From contig CAVSZE010000015.1 of the NCBI GenBank assembly GCA_963732375.1, positions 248,001 to 312,000 on the forward strand: 64,000 nt of DNA, given 5' to 3'. The stretch's first letter is position 1. Every line of letters begins with the position of its first letter. The notes below the pieces were generated by a model. That model did no database searches, was not told where the DNA came from, and saw nothing but the letters and a program-made list of their open reading frames with translations. Shown piece after piece: positions 8,690-16,692 of this stretch. The translations under genes and the position numbers were made by a program. The DNA is from RPQJ01 sp963732375. Lineage in GTDB: Bacteria > Pseudomonadota > Gammaproteobacteria > Steroidobacterales > Steroidobacteraceae.

Positions 8690-9280
8690 TCAGAACACGA
8701 GCGCTGACGCCGCGACCTCCTCCACTTGTACGCGGCCAGCCGGCTTTCCCGCGGCCAGGTACGCGACGACTTCGCGCGCGATCTCGACGGGCACCAGGTG
8801 GTACGACTCGCCGCCGACCCGTCCTGCCAGCAGTGTCTCGGCGAGATCGACGTCGCGTGCGTCGCGAAGGCCGCGACCGGCCGCCTTCAGCACCGCCTCG
8901 GTCGCAGTCCAGCGGACAAGGCGCGACCTGCCGGCGGATGCATCAGTCTGCTCGAGATCGAACCCGATCTCGCAATCGGCGCACAGCGCCACGCCTACCC
9001 GCGACCCGCTATGCGAAACGCTGAAGCTCGGGCCACCCGGGAGGCAGGGCTTGCCTCCCGAGGGAAAGCTGAGCTGGCATGGGTCCACGGGCGCGGACAG
9101 CATGCTAGTCACGCCACGCAGCGCCAGCGCGATGCCGGCCAGGCTGGCGCAGCGAGCCTCGGGCCCGCGCCCCTCGATCTCGAGCCGCTTCGCGTACGGC
9201 AGGCGCGCGAGCAGCAGCGACAGCGCCGCTGGGCATGGTCCCGCAGGAAGCGTCGCATGCAGCACGAGCACCTGAATCAT
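8690..9280 (-). CDS. 4'-phosphopantetheinyl transferase
   Basis: A 196-residue Sfp/AcpT-type enzyme that puts the phosphopantetheine arm of CoA on carrier proteins. Motifs are FSVSHSGSRVGVALC, IGFDLEQ with the Mg-binding Asp/Glu, and WTATEAVLKAAGRGL. The Lys of the usual KEA is Thr, but the Glu and the downstream Lys are kept. The start at ATG 9280 gives a compact domain. It is divergent from the acyl-AMP ligase-ACP fusion (84-base gap), the most obvious substrate. It is unlikely to be AcpS, whose sequence is shorter and different. Confidence 0.85.
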   Translation of the reverse strand: MIQVLVLHATLPAGPCPAALSLLLARLPYAKRLEIEGRGPEARCASLAGIALALRGVTSMLSAPVDPCQLSFPSGGKPCLPGGPSFSVSHSGSRVGVALCADCEIGFDLEQTDASAGRSRLVRWTATEAVLKAAGRGLRDARDVDLAETLLAGRVGGESYHLVPVEIAREVVAYLAAGKPAGRVQVEEVAASALVF

Positions 9281-9311
9281 GGCCCGATTGTCGACTCGTG
9301 CACGCGCGCCC

Positions 9312-9326
9312 GCAATTCTGGGAGAA
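9312..9326. promoter_or_regulatory. Small inverted repeat in the divergent PPTase/FAAL promoter region
   Basis: AATTCT-GGG-AGAATT lies midway between the two divergent start codons (9280 and 9365). Its placement would suit an operator controlling both genes. No regulator can be assigned. Confidence 0.3.
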
Positions 9327-9364
9327 TTCGCGCTACACCGACCTGCATGCCGAGTTGAGGAACG

Positions 9365-11329
9365 ATGCCCAAGTACCAGACACTGACACAGGCACTCGAC
9401 GAGCGCAGCCGGGGCGCCGCGACCATCACCTACCTCGAGGGCGAGAACGCCGAGAAGACGATCAAGCTCGCCGACCTGCGCCGGCGGGCGCTCGGCATCC
9501 TGCGCCACTTGCAGGCCATCGGCGCGCGCCGGGGCGACAAGCTGGTCCTGCACGTGGCGAGCAACGAGCAGTTCATCGACGCATTCTGGGCCTGCCTGTA
9601 CGGCGGCATCGTGCCGGTGCCGGTCGCGGTCGGCATCAGCGACGAGCACAAGCACAAGCTGCTTCGCATCGCCCGCCAGCTCGGCTCGCCGCTGCTGTAC
9701 ACGGACCGAAAGCTCAAGGACCGACTGGCCGCGTTTGCCTCGGGCACCGGGGACACCGACGCGTGGGCCAAGCTCGAGGCGCGAACGTTCCTCGTGGACC
9801 AGCTCGACGACATCTCGCGCGAGGGCGTGCCGGCGACGATCACGTCGGATGACATCGCATTCATACAGTTCTCGTCCGGTTCCACCAGCGAACCGAAAGG
9901 CGTCGTGCTGACGCACGGCAACGTGCTTGCCAATGCAGATGGCGCCCAGCTGGCGGCAAAATTCGACGAGCAGGACGTGTCCCTGAGCTGGATGCCGCTC
10001 ACGCACGACATGGGCCTGATCGGTTTCCACCTGATGATGGTCTACGCCGGCTGCCGCCAGCACCTGATGCCGACCGAGCTATTCGTACGGCGCGCGCTGC
10101 TGTGGATGAAGTTCGCCTCGGCCAAGCGCGCAACGCTCTCGTCATCGCCGAATTTCGGTTACAGGCACTTCCTGAAGGCCCTGGGCGACAAGACGCTCGA
10201 TGGCGTCGACCTCTCGAGCATGCGGCTGATCTTCAACGGTGCCGAGCCGATCTCGGTCGACCTCGCGAACGAGTTCCTCGACCGCATGGCTCCCTACGGC
10301 CTGCGCCGCAATTCGATGTACATGGTGTACGGCATGGCGGAAGCATCGCTCGCGGTGACGTTTCCGGAGCCGGGCGCGGCTATCAAGTACATCGTCGTGG
10401 ACCGCCGCTCGCTGGGCGTCGGCGCTACCGCACAGCAGGTGGACGCCGATCACCCGGCCGCGCTCAAGCTCGCCTGCGAGGGCCGGCCGATCCCGTACAG
10501 CAGCGTGCAGCTGCTGGATGACGCCGGCAACGAGGTCGGCCCCGAACGGGTCGGCCACGTGCTGATCCGCGGCGACAACGTGACGCGCGGCTACTACGAG
10601 AACCCGCAGGCCAACGCCGCCGCGTTTTCCGCCGACGGCTGGGTGCGCACCGGCGACCTGGCGCTCTGGCACGAGGGCGAGCTTTACGTCACGGGCCGGT
10701 CGAAGGAAATCATCTTCGTCAACGGCCAGAACTACTACCCGCACGACCTGGAGATGATCCTGCAGCAGGAGCCGGGCCTCGAGCACGGCAAGGTGGCAGC
10801 CGCCGGCGTGCGCGGCCCGGGTGCCGCCACCGACGAGCTGGTGCTGTTCGCTGTCCAACGCGGCGACATGAAGGACTTCGTCGGCGTCGCGGCAAATGCC
10901 GTGCACCTCGTGAACGAGCACGCCGGCGTCGAGGTGGCGCGAGTCGTGCCGATCGCCCGCATGCCGAAGACCACCAGCGGCAAGATCCAGCGCAGCGCGC
11001 TCGCAGAGGCGTATGCAAACGGTGATTTCGCCGCGGAGCTCGCTGAGTTCGACGCGGCCTGGGCCTCCGCGCATTCGCAGGGGCGTGCGGCGGCCGGAGG
11101 CATCGAGCGCCAGATCAAGGCCATCGTGGACGACGCGCTGGCCGGCAAGCACGTGGACGTCGATGACAACCTGTTCGAGGTCGGCGCAAGCTCGCTCACG
11201 CTGATCCAGATCCACGAGAAGCTCGATGAGCTCTACCCCGGCGCCGTGGACCTCACGGAACTGTTCGACTTCCCGTCGGTGTCGGAGCTCGCGAAGCACC
11301 TCGAGCAGAAGCTCGGCGCGACGCAATAG
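9365..11329 (+). CDS. Fatty acyl-AMP ligase fused to an acyl carrier protein
   Basis: A 654-residue two-domain protein. The adenylation domain (about 1-570) has IQFSSGSTSEPKGVVLTHGN, the FAAL-like WMPLTHDMGLIG, YGMAEASLAVTFPEPG, GWVRTGDLALWHEGELYVTGR and the late Lys region MPKTTSGKIQR. The C-terminal ACP (about 575-650) reads DDNLFEVGASSLTLIQIHEKL, with Ser610 as the phosphopantetheine site; the usual Asp before it is Ser. FAALs adenylate free fatty acids and load them on ACPs rather than CoA, so this enzyme can probably load its own ACP. The phosphopantetheinyl transferase lies upstream and two LpxL-like acyltransferases lie downstream on the opposite strand. There is no polyketide or peptide synthase nearby. 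Start ATG 9365 has a TGAGGAACG ribosome site. Confidence 0.92.
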   Translation: MPKYQTLTQALDERSRGAATITYLEGENAEKTIKLADLRRRALGILRHLQAIGARRGDKLVLHVASNEQFIDAFWACLYGGIVPVPVAVGISDEHKHKLLRIARQLGSPLLYTDRKLKDRLAAFASGTGDTDAWAKLEARTFLVDQLDDISREGVPATITSDDIAFIQFSSGSTSEPKGVVLTHGNVLANADGAQLAAKFDEQDVSLSWMPLTHDMGLIGFHLMMVYAGCRQHLMPTELFVRRALLWMKFASAKRATLSSSPNFGYRHFLKALGDKTLDGVDLSSMRLIFNGAEPISVDLANEFLDRMAPYGLRRNSMYMVYGMAEASLAVTFPEPGAAIKYIVVDRRSLGVGATAQQVDADHPAALKLACEGRPIPYSSVQLLDDAGNEVGPERVGHVLIRGDNVTRGYYENPQANAAAFSADGWVRTGDLALWHEGELYVTGRSKEIIFVNGQNYYPHDLEMILQQEPGLEHGKVAAAGVRGPGAATDELVLFAVQRGDMKDFVGVAANAVHLVNEHAGVEVARVVPIARMPKTTSGKIQRSALAEAYANGDFAAELAEFDAAWASAHSQGRAAAGGIERQIKAIVDDALAGKHVDVDDNLFEVGASSLTLIQIHEKLDELYPGAVDLTELFDFPSVSELAKHLEQKLGATQ

Positions 11330-11397
11330 CACGTCGTTGCGGAGTCGGAAGCTGGTGGGCTCCTGGCCAGGGCCCAGCACGCACCCTGCCTCGGTCG

Positions 11398-12249
11398 TCA
11401 GTCGTCAGTCTTCCGCTCCTGCCCGTACACGCCGCGCTTAAGCTTCCAGCGCCGGTGCGACCACCACCAGCCGGCGGGGTCGTCGCGGATCCAGGCTTCG
11501 AGTGCTTCGGCATAGCGCCCGGTGATCTCGCCGCTCGCCAGCTTCTCGCCCTGCTCGTTGAGCTGGATGCACACCAGCTCGTAGTAACCGCGACGCAGCC
11601 GGTTCATGCGGACCATGATCACGCGCGAGCGCAGCGCACGGCCGAGCATCTCCGGCCCCATGTAGAAAGCCGTGTCCTGCCCGAGGAACGTGCACCAGTG
11701 CTTTTCGGGACTCGTCCTCGGGACCTGGTCGGCGATGAGCCCGACCGCGGCTGCCTCGCGAAACCCGGCCAGCTCACGCAGCACGGACTTCGCCGAGATC
11801 AGCCGCGCCCCGAATCGGGCGCGCCGCCTCGTGAGCCACGCATCGACACGCGCATTGCGACCGGGCTTGTAGAGTCCAGCGAATCGCGACGGGAATTCGA
11901 GCGACAGCCGGTAAAGCAGCCACTCAAAATTGCCGTGATGAGCGCCGACCAGCACCAGCGTACGCGGCGGATCGCCCGGATCCATCACCTGTGGGTTCGT
12001 GATCGTGACACGCTCGCGCAGTTCGGCCTCGCTGATTGACGAGCCATGGAGCGCCTCGGCCACCAGCTCGCCCTGTCGCTTCGCGAACTCGCGAGCCACG
12101 GACTTGATGCGGTCGCCCGACCACTCGGGAAACGAGCGCGAGAGGTTGCCGTGGACGATGGAACGACGCAGGCCTATCACGCGGTACGCCAGCCACGCCA
12201 GCAACCCACCGATCGCGTAACGGCACTTCAGGCGCCAGCCGTCAGTCAT
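11398..12249 (-). CDS. LpxL-like (HtrB/LABLAT) acyltransferase A
   Basis: A 283-residue lauroyl-acyltransferase-family protein with an N-terminal hydrophobic segment (about residues 11-23). It carries the HX4E catalytic motif in GAHHGNFEW, the GLYKPGRN substrate region, GLIADQVPR and YYELVCIQL. Family members take acyl groups from acyl-ACP and add them to lipid A or related lipids at the inner membrane. Its ATG at 12249 overlaps the end of the next LpxL-like gene by 8 bases, so the pair is co-translated. The two copies are clearly divergent and therefore likely have different acceptors or donors. Its 3' end faces the FAAL-ACP gene. Confidence 0.86.
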   Translation of the reverse strand: MTDGWRLKCRYAIGGLLAWLAYRVIGLRRSIVHGNLSRSFPEWSGDRIKSVAREFAKRQGELVAEALHGSSISEAELRERVTITNPQVMDPGDPPRTLVLVGAHHGNFEWLLYRLSLEFPSRFAGLYKPGRNARVDAWLTRRRARFGARLISAKSVLRELAGFREAAAVGLIADQVPRTSPEKHWCTFLGQDTAFYMGPEMLGRALRSRVIMVRMNRLRRGYYELVCIQLNEQGEKLASGEITGRYAEALEAWIRDDPAGWWWSHRRWKLKRGVYGQERKTDD

Positions 12250-13087
12250 ACACGCCCCGCGTGCGCTTCCAGCGGTTGTACGCCCAGAAATACCGGGCCG
12301 GCTGCTTGCGCACCGCCGACTCGACCGCGCGTACGTAGGCCTCCAGTGTCTGCTGCGGATCAGCGCGCTCGCCCGGGGCGAGCAGCGGCACGAAGCGGGC
12401 AACGTAATGCCCCCTGCTCTCGCGCCGCATCTCGATGAAGATCGGCTGGTAACCCATCCTCGCGCTGATCCAGCCGGGACCGGCGAAAAACGCAGTCTCG
12501 GTGCCGAAGAAGCTGGCCCACTGCTGTTGCTCGCTCTTTGCCGCGGGCGACTGGTCGGCGACCAGCGCGAGCAGCTTCACTGCGCCGCGCTGCGCGATCA
12601 GGTGATTGACGACCTGCTTTGCGGCAACCATCACCGCCCCGAAGCGGCTGCGCATCGCCGTGAGTTCAAGGTTGGCGCGCTCGCGGCTCGCAGGCTTGAA
12701 GGCGGCCACTAGCGGCACGCCGAAGGCCGTCGAGCAGCGCAGCACCAGCCATTCCCAGTTGCAGTGGTGCGCGGCCAGCAGCAGCACACGCTTCCCGCCG
12801 CGCAGGCTCTCCTCGACGAACTCCGCATTCTCGAAGCTCAGCCGCTTGACGAGATCGTCCTGCGGAATCCGCATGCCGTGCACGGACTCGGCGACCAGTT
12901 CGCCGAGGTATGTGTAGAAATCCGCCGCGACCCGCCCGCGCTCGGCCTCGGTGGCATCGGGCAGGCAGCGTTTGATGCCGGAGGCAACGAAGCCGCGGCG
13001 CCAGCCGAAGATGCGCGCAAGAAAAGCGGCTGCACCGAACACCAGATACAGCACCGGCAGCGGCAGGATCGAGAGGAATCTCAACAC
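12242..13087 (-). CDS. LpxL-like (HtrB/LABLAT) acyltransferase B
   Basis: About 281 residues, same family as its neighbour: hydrophobic N-terminus (LRFLSILPLPVLYLVFG), HX4E motif in LLAAHHCNWEWLV, VAAFKPASRERAN, LLALVADQSP and a C-terminal YFWAYNRWKRTRG, close to the RFxWxHRRFK end seen in LpxL proteins. The start is uncertain. GTG 13087 begins exactly at the hydrophobic helix, while an ATG at 13156 would add 23 residues and overlap the cupin gene. It overlaps acyltransferase A by 8 bases. The acceptor is unknown; lipid A or an ornithine-type or glycolipid are possibilities. Confidence 0.85.
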   Translation of the reverse strand: MLRFLSILPLPVLYLVFGAAAFLARIFGWRRGFVASGIKRCLPDATEAERGRVAADFYTYLGELVAESVHGMRIPQDDLVKRLSFENAEFVEESLRGGKRVLLLAAHHCNWEWLVLRCSTAFGVPLVAAFKPASRERANLELTAMRSRFGAVMVAAKQVVNHLIAQRGAVKLLALVADQSPAAKSEQQQWASFFGTETAFFAGPGWISARMGYQPIFIEMRRESRGHYVARFVPLLAPGERADPQQTLEAYVRAVESAVRKQPARYFWAYNRWKRTRGVYD

Positions 13088-13112
13088 GGACAGGATGGTA
13101 CTGGCCCCGTCC

Positions 13113-13373
13113 TCATCGCGTCGACTGCTCCGCAATGATCCGGGCGATCTGCTCACCGGCCTCGCCGTCCCAATAGTCGACAGCGTCCTTCGCGCGATCC
13201 TGCAGCAGGAATCGCGCCTCAGGGGACTGCTCGAAGGCGAACCGGACGCCCGTCTTCACCTCGAACGTCTCTGCGCCGATTCGCAACACGCCGGTCCCGC
13301 TCGGCACGAAGAAATGCTCTTCATTGGCGTGATGGTGCTGCGCGTCCATGACATTCAGGATCGGTCTCTTCAT
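13113..13373 (-). CDS. Short cupin-like protein
   Basis: An 86-residue protein with a single cupin-type half: HHHANEEHFFVPSGTGVLRIG has the His-His-x-Glu arrangement of the first cupin metal motif, followed by a short beta-rich tail. An in-frame TGA just upstream of ATG 13373 fixes the start, so it is short for a cupin (usually over 100 residues) and may be a trimmed family member. It lies between tRNA-Thr and the acyltransferase pair; no function can be assigned. Confidence 0.6.
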   Translation of the reverse strand: MKRPILNVMDAQHHHANEEHFFVPSGTGVLRIGAETFEVKTGVRFAFEQSPEARFLLQDRAKDAVDYWDGEAGEQIARIIAEQSTR

Positions 13374-13419
13374 GCCAGGTCACACCCCATCCTGCCATGG
13401 CGGCAGGAACCCGGAAAAA

Positions 13420-13494
13420 TGGTGCCGGAGGAGGGAATTGAACCCCCGACCCGCGCATTACGAATGCGCTGCTCTACCCCTGAGCTACTCCGGC
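13420..13494 (-). tRNA. tRNA-Thr (anticodon CGU)
   Basis: The complement strand folds as a 75-nt cloverleaf: acceptor GCCGGAG/CTCCGGC, D-arm GCTC...GAGC, anticodon stem GCGCA/TGCGC around loop TTCGTAA (anticodon CGT), T-arm GGGGG-TTCAATT-CCCTC and an encoded CCA at 13420-13422. A TTTTT follows the CCA on the same strand. Confidence 0.96.
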
Positions 13495-13540
13495 ATGGAG
13501 GGGCGCGCAGTATACGGATTCGGCCCGTGGCAGTGAAGAT

Positions 13541-13972
13541 CTACGCGGTCCGGCGGATGCCGATGACGACCGTGACGCCCGCCATCTCGGTGCCCGGGGG
13601 CAACGGGGGCAACTTCGCGAAACTCAGTTCGTCCGGCTGGATATCGAACATCTCGCCGGTGTCGAGGTCCTGGAAATGGTGGTGCGGCGCCATCAGCGAG
13701 TCGTAGACGCAGCGTTCCGGGTCCGCGTGTATCTGCCGCAGCAGGCCCTGGTCCACGAACAGTTTCAGCGTGTTGTACACGGTCGCCTTCGACACCCTCC
13801 CCTGCGATTTCCGCAGGGAATCGAGGATCTGCTCCGCCGTCAGGTGCCGCGGTTCCGTAAGCAGGATCTCTGCGATCCGCAGCCGCTGCGAGGTCGGCCG
13901 GACGCCATGCCGCTCGAGGATGTCCTGGGTCCTTGTCATTGTTTCGCTGGTCGAAATGGATTCAATGGACAT
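13541..13972 (-). CDS. Fur-family transcriptional repressor (Irr/PerR-like)
   Basis: A 143-residue Fur-family protein: winged-helix region with RPTSQRLRIAEILLTEPRHLTAEQI and SKATVYNTLKLFVDQGLL, then a metal-sensing region with APHHHFQDLDTGEMFDI. There is no C-terminal CxxC pair, so the structural zinc site of classical Fur is absent; the HHH motif is more like Irr-type members. It probably represses metal or peroxide genes. A TATAAT-like -10 lies on this strand at 13981-13986, and a 16-base palindrome sits near where the -35 would be, which suggests autoregulation. ATG 13939 is an alternative start. Confidence 0.88.
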   Translation of the reverse strand: MSIESISTSETMTRTQDILERHGVRPTSQRLRIAEILLTEPRHLTAEQILDSLRKSQGRVSKATVYNTLKLFVDQGLLRQIHADPERCVYDSLMAPHHHFQDLDTGEMFDIQPDELSFAKLPPLPPGTEMAGVTVVIGIRRTA

Positions 13973-14004
13973 GGCGCGGAATTATACGTCTGCAATCGCG
14001 GCCA

Positions 14005-14020
14005 GCGCTCATTTGAGCGC
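14005..14020. promoter_or_regulatory. Palindromic operator candidate between fur-like gene and fimT
   Basis: GCGCTCA-TT-TGAGCGC is a perfect 7-bp-arm palindrome. It lies 18 bases upstream of a TATAAT-like -10 element (13981-13986, minus strand) of the Fur-family gene, so a bound regulator would block that promoter. It does not resemble the AT-rich E. coli Fur box. It may also affect the divergent fimT transcript. Confidence 0.4.
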
Positions 14021-14101
14021 GAATTGGCCACAAAATCAGGCTGATTCCGCGCCTGCCCCGCCCCAGTATCCACACCTGGGAAACGCGAGCTGGAGTGCGC
14101 C

Positions 14102-14632
14102 ATGGAACGGCCGCCTGGATTCTCCCTGCCGGAACTCATGTTCTCGATGGCGATCGTGGCCGGGCTGGTCGGCTGGGGTGTGCCGGCATTCCGCGACCTG
14201 GAGCGCAATGCCGCCCGCACCAGCGAGGTCAACCTGTTCCTGCAGGCCGTCTACCTCGCCCGCAGCGAGGCGATCAAGCGAAACGGCGTGGTGAGCCTGT
14301 GTCCGAGCCTGGACGGGGTCAACTGCGCCGCCGCCAACACTTCCTGGGACCGCGGCTGGATCGTGTTCGTGAACGGCGACCGTGACTTGCCTGCCGTGCG
14401 GGATGCCGGCGAGGACCTGCTGCATGCCTACCCGACGTGGGACGGCGGCAACGTGGTTGCAAACCGCGATACGCTTTCGTTTCGCGCCTTCGGGCAGAGC
14501 GGAGTCACCGCCACGTTCACGTTCTGCGACGACCGCGGCAGTCGCCAAGCGCGAGCCGTGATTATCAGCCAGTCAGGACGACCCCGGGTTTCCGACCGCA
14601 GCTCGTCCGGATCTCCGCTGAGCTGCGCCTGA
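14102..14632 (+). CDS. fimT: Type IV minor pilin FimT/GspH
   Basis: A 176-residue prepilin. The class III signal is PPGFSLPELMFSMAIVAGLVGW, cut after the Gly before Phe, with Glu5 kept. A GspH/FimT-type domain follows with a C-terminal conserved SGRPR. FimT is inserted in the inner membrane, processed by PilD, and primes pilus assembly or binds DNA during uptake in some species. It is the first gene of a five-gene cluster whose members overlap or nearly touch, and pilV starts 1 base after its stop. Confidence 0.88.
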   Translation: MERPPGFSLPELMFSMAIVAGLVGWGVPAFRDLERNAARTSEVNLFLQAVYLARSEAIKRNGVVSLCPSLDGVNCAAANTSWDRGWIVFVNGDRDLPAVRDAGEDLLHAYPTWDGGNVVANRDTLSFRAFGQSGVTATFTFCDDRGSRQARAVIISQSGRPRVSDRSSSGSPLSCA

Positions 14633-14633
14633 C

Positions 14634-15116
14634 ATGCGCGAGTACCCATGCGGCGGCGGCGCGGCGGCCTACGGTTTCACGCTGGTCGAGGTACTCATCG
14701 TCGCGGTGGTGATGGCCGTGGGGCTGCTCGGAGGCCTGGCCTTGCTGCTGACCGGATTGCGGGCCAGCCGCCTGGCCATGCAGCAGACCGGGGCCGCGAC
14801 GCTGGCGGCCGACCTCGGGGACCGGATCCGCGCCAATGGTTCCGCAGGCGAGGCCTACGCGCTGGGCGCGGGAACCCTGCTCGCTGCACCGGCGAAGCAC
14901 TGCCAGGCGGCCGGTGAGTGCGACCCGCAGGATGTGGCGGCGCTCGACCTGTACGAGTGGCAGCAGGCCGCGCTGTCGACCCTGCCCGGCGCGGTGACGA
15001 GCGTGGCGGTGTCCCCGGCCGGCCAGGTTCCTGCGAACGTATACGTCGTCGTGGTCGAATGGGCGCAGGCAGGTCAGACCGCCGCCGCGAGATTCGCGCT
15101 GACCGTCCAGGCATGA
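14634..15116 (+). CDS. pilV: Type IV minor pilin PilV
   Basis: A 160-residue prepilin with signal YGFTLVEVLIVAVVMAVGLLG, cut after the Gly before Phe, and Glu5 present. The position after fimT and the GLLGGLALLLTGLRASR helix match PilV. It acts with PilW, PilX and PilE in the minor pilin priming complex. Its stop overlaps the pilW start (ATGA). Confidence 0.86.
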   Translation: MREYPCGGGAAAYGFTLVEVLIVAVVMAVGLLGGLALLLTGLRASRLAMQQTGAATLAADLGDRIRANGSAGEAYALGAGTLLAAPAKHCQAAGECDPQDVAALDLYEWQQAALSTLPGAVTSVAVSPAGQVPANVYVVVVEWAQAGQTAAARFALTVQA

Positions 15117-16114
15117 GCACGGACCGGGACATGACACGCCGTCGCCATCAATCCAGCCACGCGGGTCTCGGGCTCGTCGAGCTGATGGTTGCACTGGCCG
15201 TCGGGACATTCCTGGTCGCCGGCGCGATATCCATCTACCTGAAGGCCCGCGAGGTTCGCGCCGCACTCGACACCAGCGCACGGCTGCAGGAGATTGCCCG
15301 CTATGCCATGGCGACGATCGAAGCGGACGTCCGCATGGCCGGATTCTGGGGCCTCACGAGCCGCAGCGAGGCGATCACCGCAAACGCATCATTCTCCTTC
15401 CCGGCGAAGTGCGGCGGCACTGCATGGGTCACGCAGACCCTGCGCCATGTCGATGGCTCGAACAACGCCTACCTCGCGGTGCCGAACTGCGCGGCCGGCA
15501 ATGGCGGCGCCGAGCCCGGCACCGATGTCCTCGTCCTGCGCCGCGCGAGCGCTGCGCGAATCTCACCGCAGCAACCGGTCGTCGGTGCGGCCGACAGGGA
15601 CCGCGTGCTCATCATCACCAGCCATGCGGACGGCCAGATCTTCGTGCCGGCGGACATCGCGAACCAGATTCCCGCGGGGTATGCCACGAGTGACGTCGCG
15701 GGCCAGCCGCCGCAGGCCGACACGCGCGCACTGCTGGTGAACGCCTACTACGTGAGTACCGGCTCGAGCCGGTCGCCCGATTACCCCGCGCTGCGGCGAA
15801 AGACGCTGGTAGCCGGACCGAACATTTCCGACCAGGAGGTGATCGCGGGCGTCGAGGACCTGCAATTCCAGGTGGGCCTGGACACGGACGGCGACCTGGA
15901 TGCGGACCTCTTCGAGAACCCCGGCGTGTTTCCACCCGGCGCCAGGCCGGTGTCGGTGCGCGTCTGGCTTCGCGTACGGGCCGAGGAACGCGATCCGTCG
16001 CTCGGTATCCAGGCGATCGAGGCCTGCGCGGACCGGCCCTCCGGCATTGCCACTGACTCCCACCGGCGGCTGCTGGTGTCCAGCACATTCCGGATCAGGA
16101 ATATTTCGTCGTGA
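15113..16114 (+). CDS. pilW: Type IV minor pilin PilW
   Basis: A 333-residue PilW-like prepilin. The signal is SHAGLGLVELMVALAVGTFLVAG, with Leu rather than Phe at +1 and Glu5 present, then the PilW_N-like RLQEIARYAMATIEADVRMAGFWG. I chose ATG 15113 because it overlaps the pilV stop in an ATGA, and earlier in-frame codons read out of pilV. It is longer than the other pilins, as is usual for PilW. Confidence 0.87.
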   Translation: MSTDRDMTRRRHQSSHAGLGLVELMVALAVGTFLVAGAISIYLKAREVRAALDTSARLQEIARYAMATIEADVRMAGFWGLTSRSEAITANASFSFPAKCGGTAWVTQTLRHVDGSNNAYLAVPNCAAGNGGAEPGTDVLVLRRASAARISPQQPVVGAADRDRVLIITSHADGQIFVPADIANQIPAGYATSDVAGQPPQADTRALLVNAYYVSTGSSRSPDYPALRRKTLVAGPNISDQEVIAGVEDLQFQVGLDTDGDLDADLFENPGVFPPGARPVSVRVWLRVRAEERDPSLGIQAIEACADRPSGIATDSHRRLLVSSTFRIRNISS

Positions 16115-16692
16115 CCCTGGGAATCCCTTCGTCATCGCCGGGTGGCGGCCCGCCGCGCCGCCAGCGCGGGGTCGTGCTCGCCATCACCCTGCTGCTGGTC
16201 ATGGTGCTGACCCTGCTCGGCACCAGCGGCCTCGTGACGTCTGTGCTCGAACTCAGGATGGCAGCCAACGCCCAGTACCAGGCACGTGCATTCGCGGCAG
16301 CGGAGTTTGCGATCGAACAGGCGATTCACACGCCCGGGCTCGCGACGTCGATCAGCTACGCCAGTCCGCTGGTGGTGCCCGTCTCGGGCGCCGCACCCAC
16401 GGTCCCTGGATCTCCGCCGGACGCGTACACCTACCAGGTGTACTTCGACACCGTTACCGCCGCAGTGCCCGGGGGCGAGGCGGTCGAAGGACTTCACGCC
16501 TACCACTTCGTGGTCGAGGCAACCGGCACGTCTTCACGCGGCGCGGCCGACACCCACGTGCAGGGCTTCTACGTGCTCGGCCCGGAGACTCCGCCCGCGA
16601 CACTGACACCACCCGCCTGCGCGCCGGAATGCAGCGACCCCTCAATGTACGCGCCCGTGCGTACCTTCTGGCTGCAGCGAAATGCCGAATAG
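16111..16692 (+). CDS. pilX: Type IV pilus assembly protein PilX
   Basis: A 193-residue protein starting with GTG 16111 in a GTGA overlap with the pilW stop. The N-terminus RQRGVVLAITLLLVMVLTLLG is the PilX_N pattern, with RMAANAQYQARAFAAAEFAIE after it. In this signal Val-Val-Leu follows the Gly, and the Glu5 position is not acidic, as is common in PilX. In most gammaproteobacteria pilY1 comes next, but here pilE follows at once and overlaps by 11 bases. Confidence 0.84.
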   Translation: MTLGIPSSSPGGGPPRRQRGVVLAITLLLVMVLTLLGTSGLVTSVLELRMAANAQYQARAFAAAEFAIEQAIHTPGLATSISYASPLVVPVSGAAPTVPGSPPDAYTYQVYFDTVTAAVPGGEAVEGLHAYHFVVEATGTSSRGAADTHVQGFYVLGPETPPATLTPPACAPECSDPSMYAPVRTFWLQRNAE

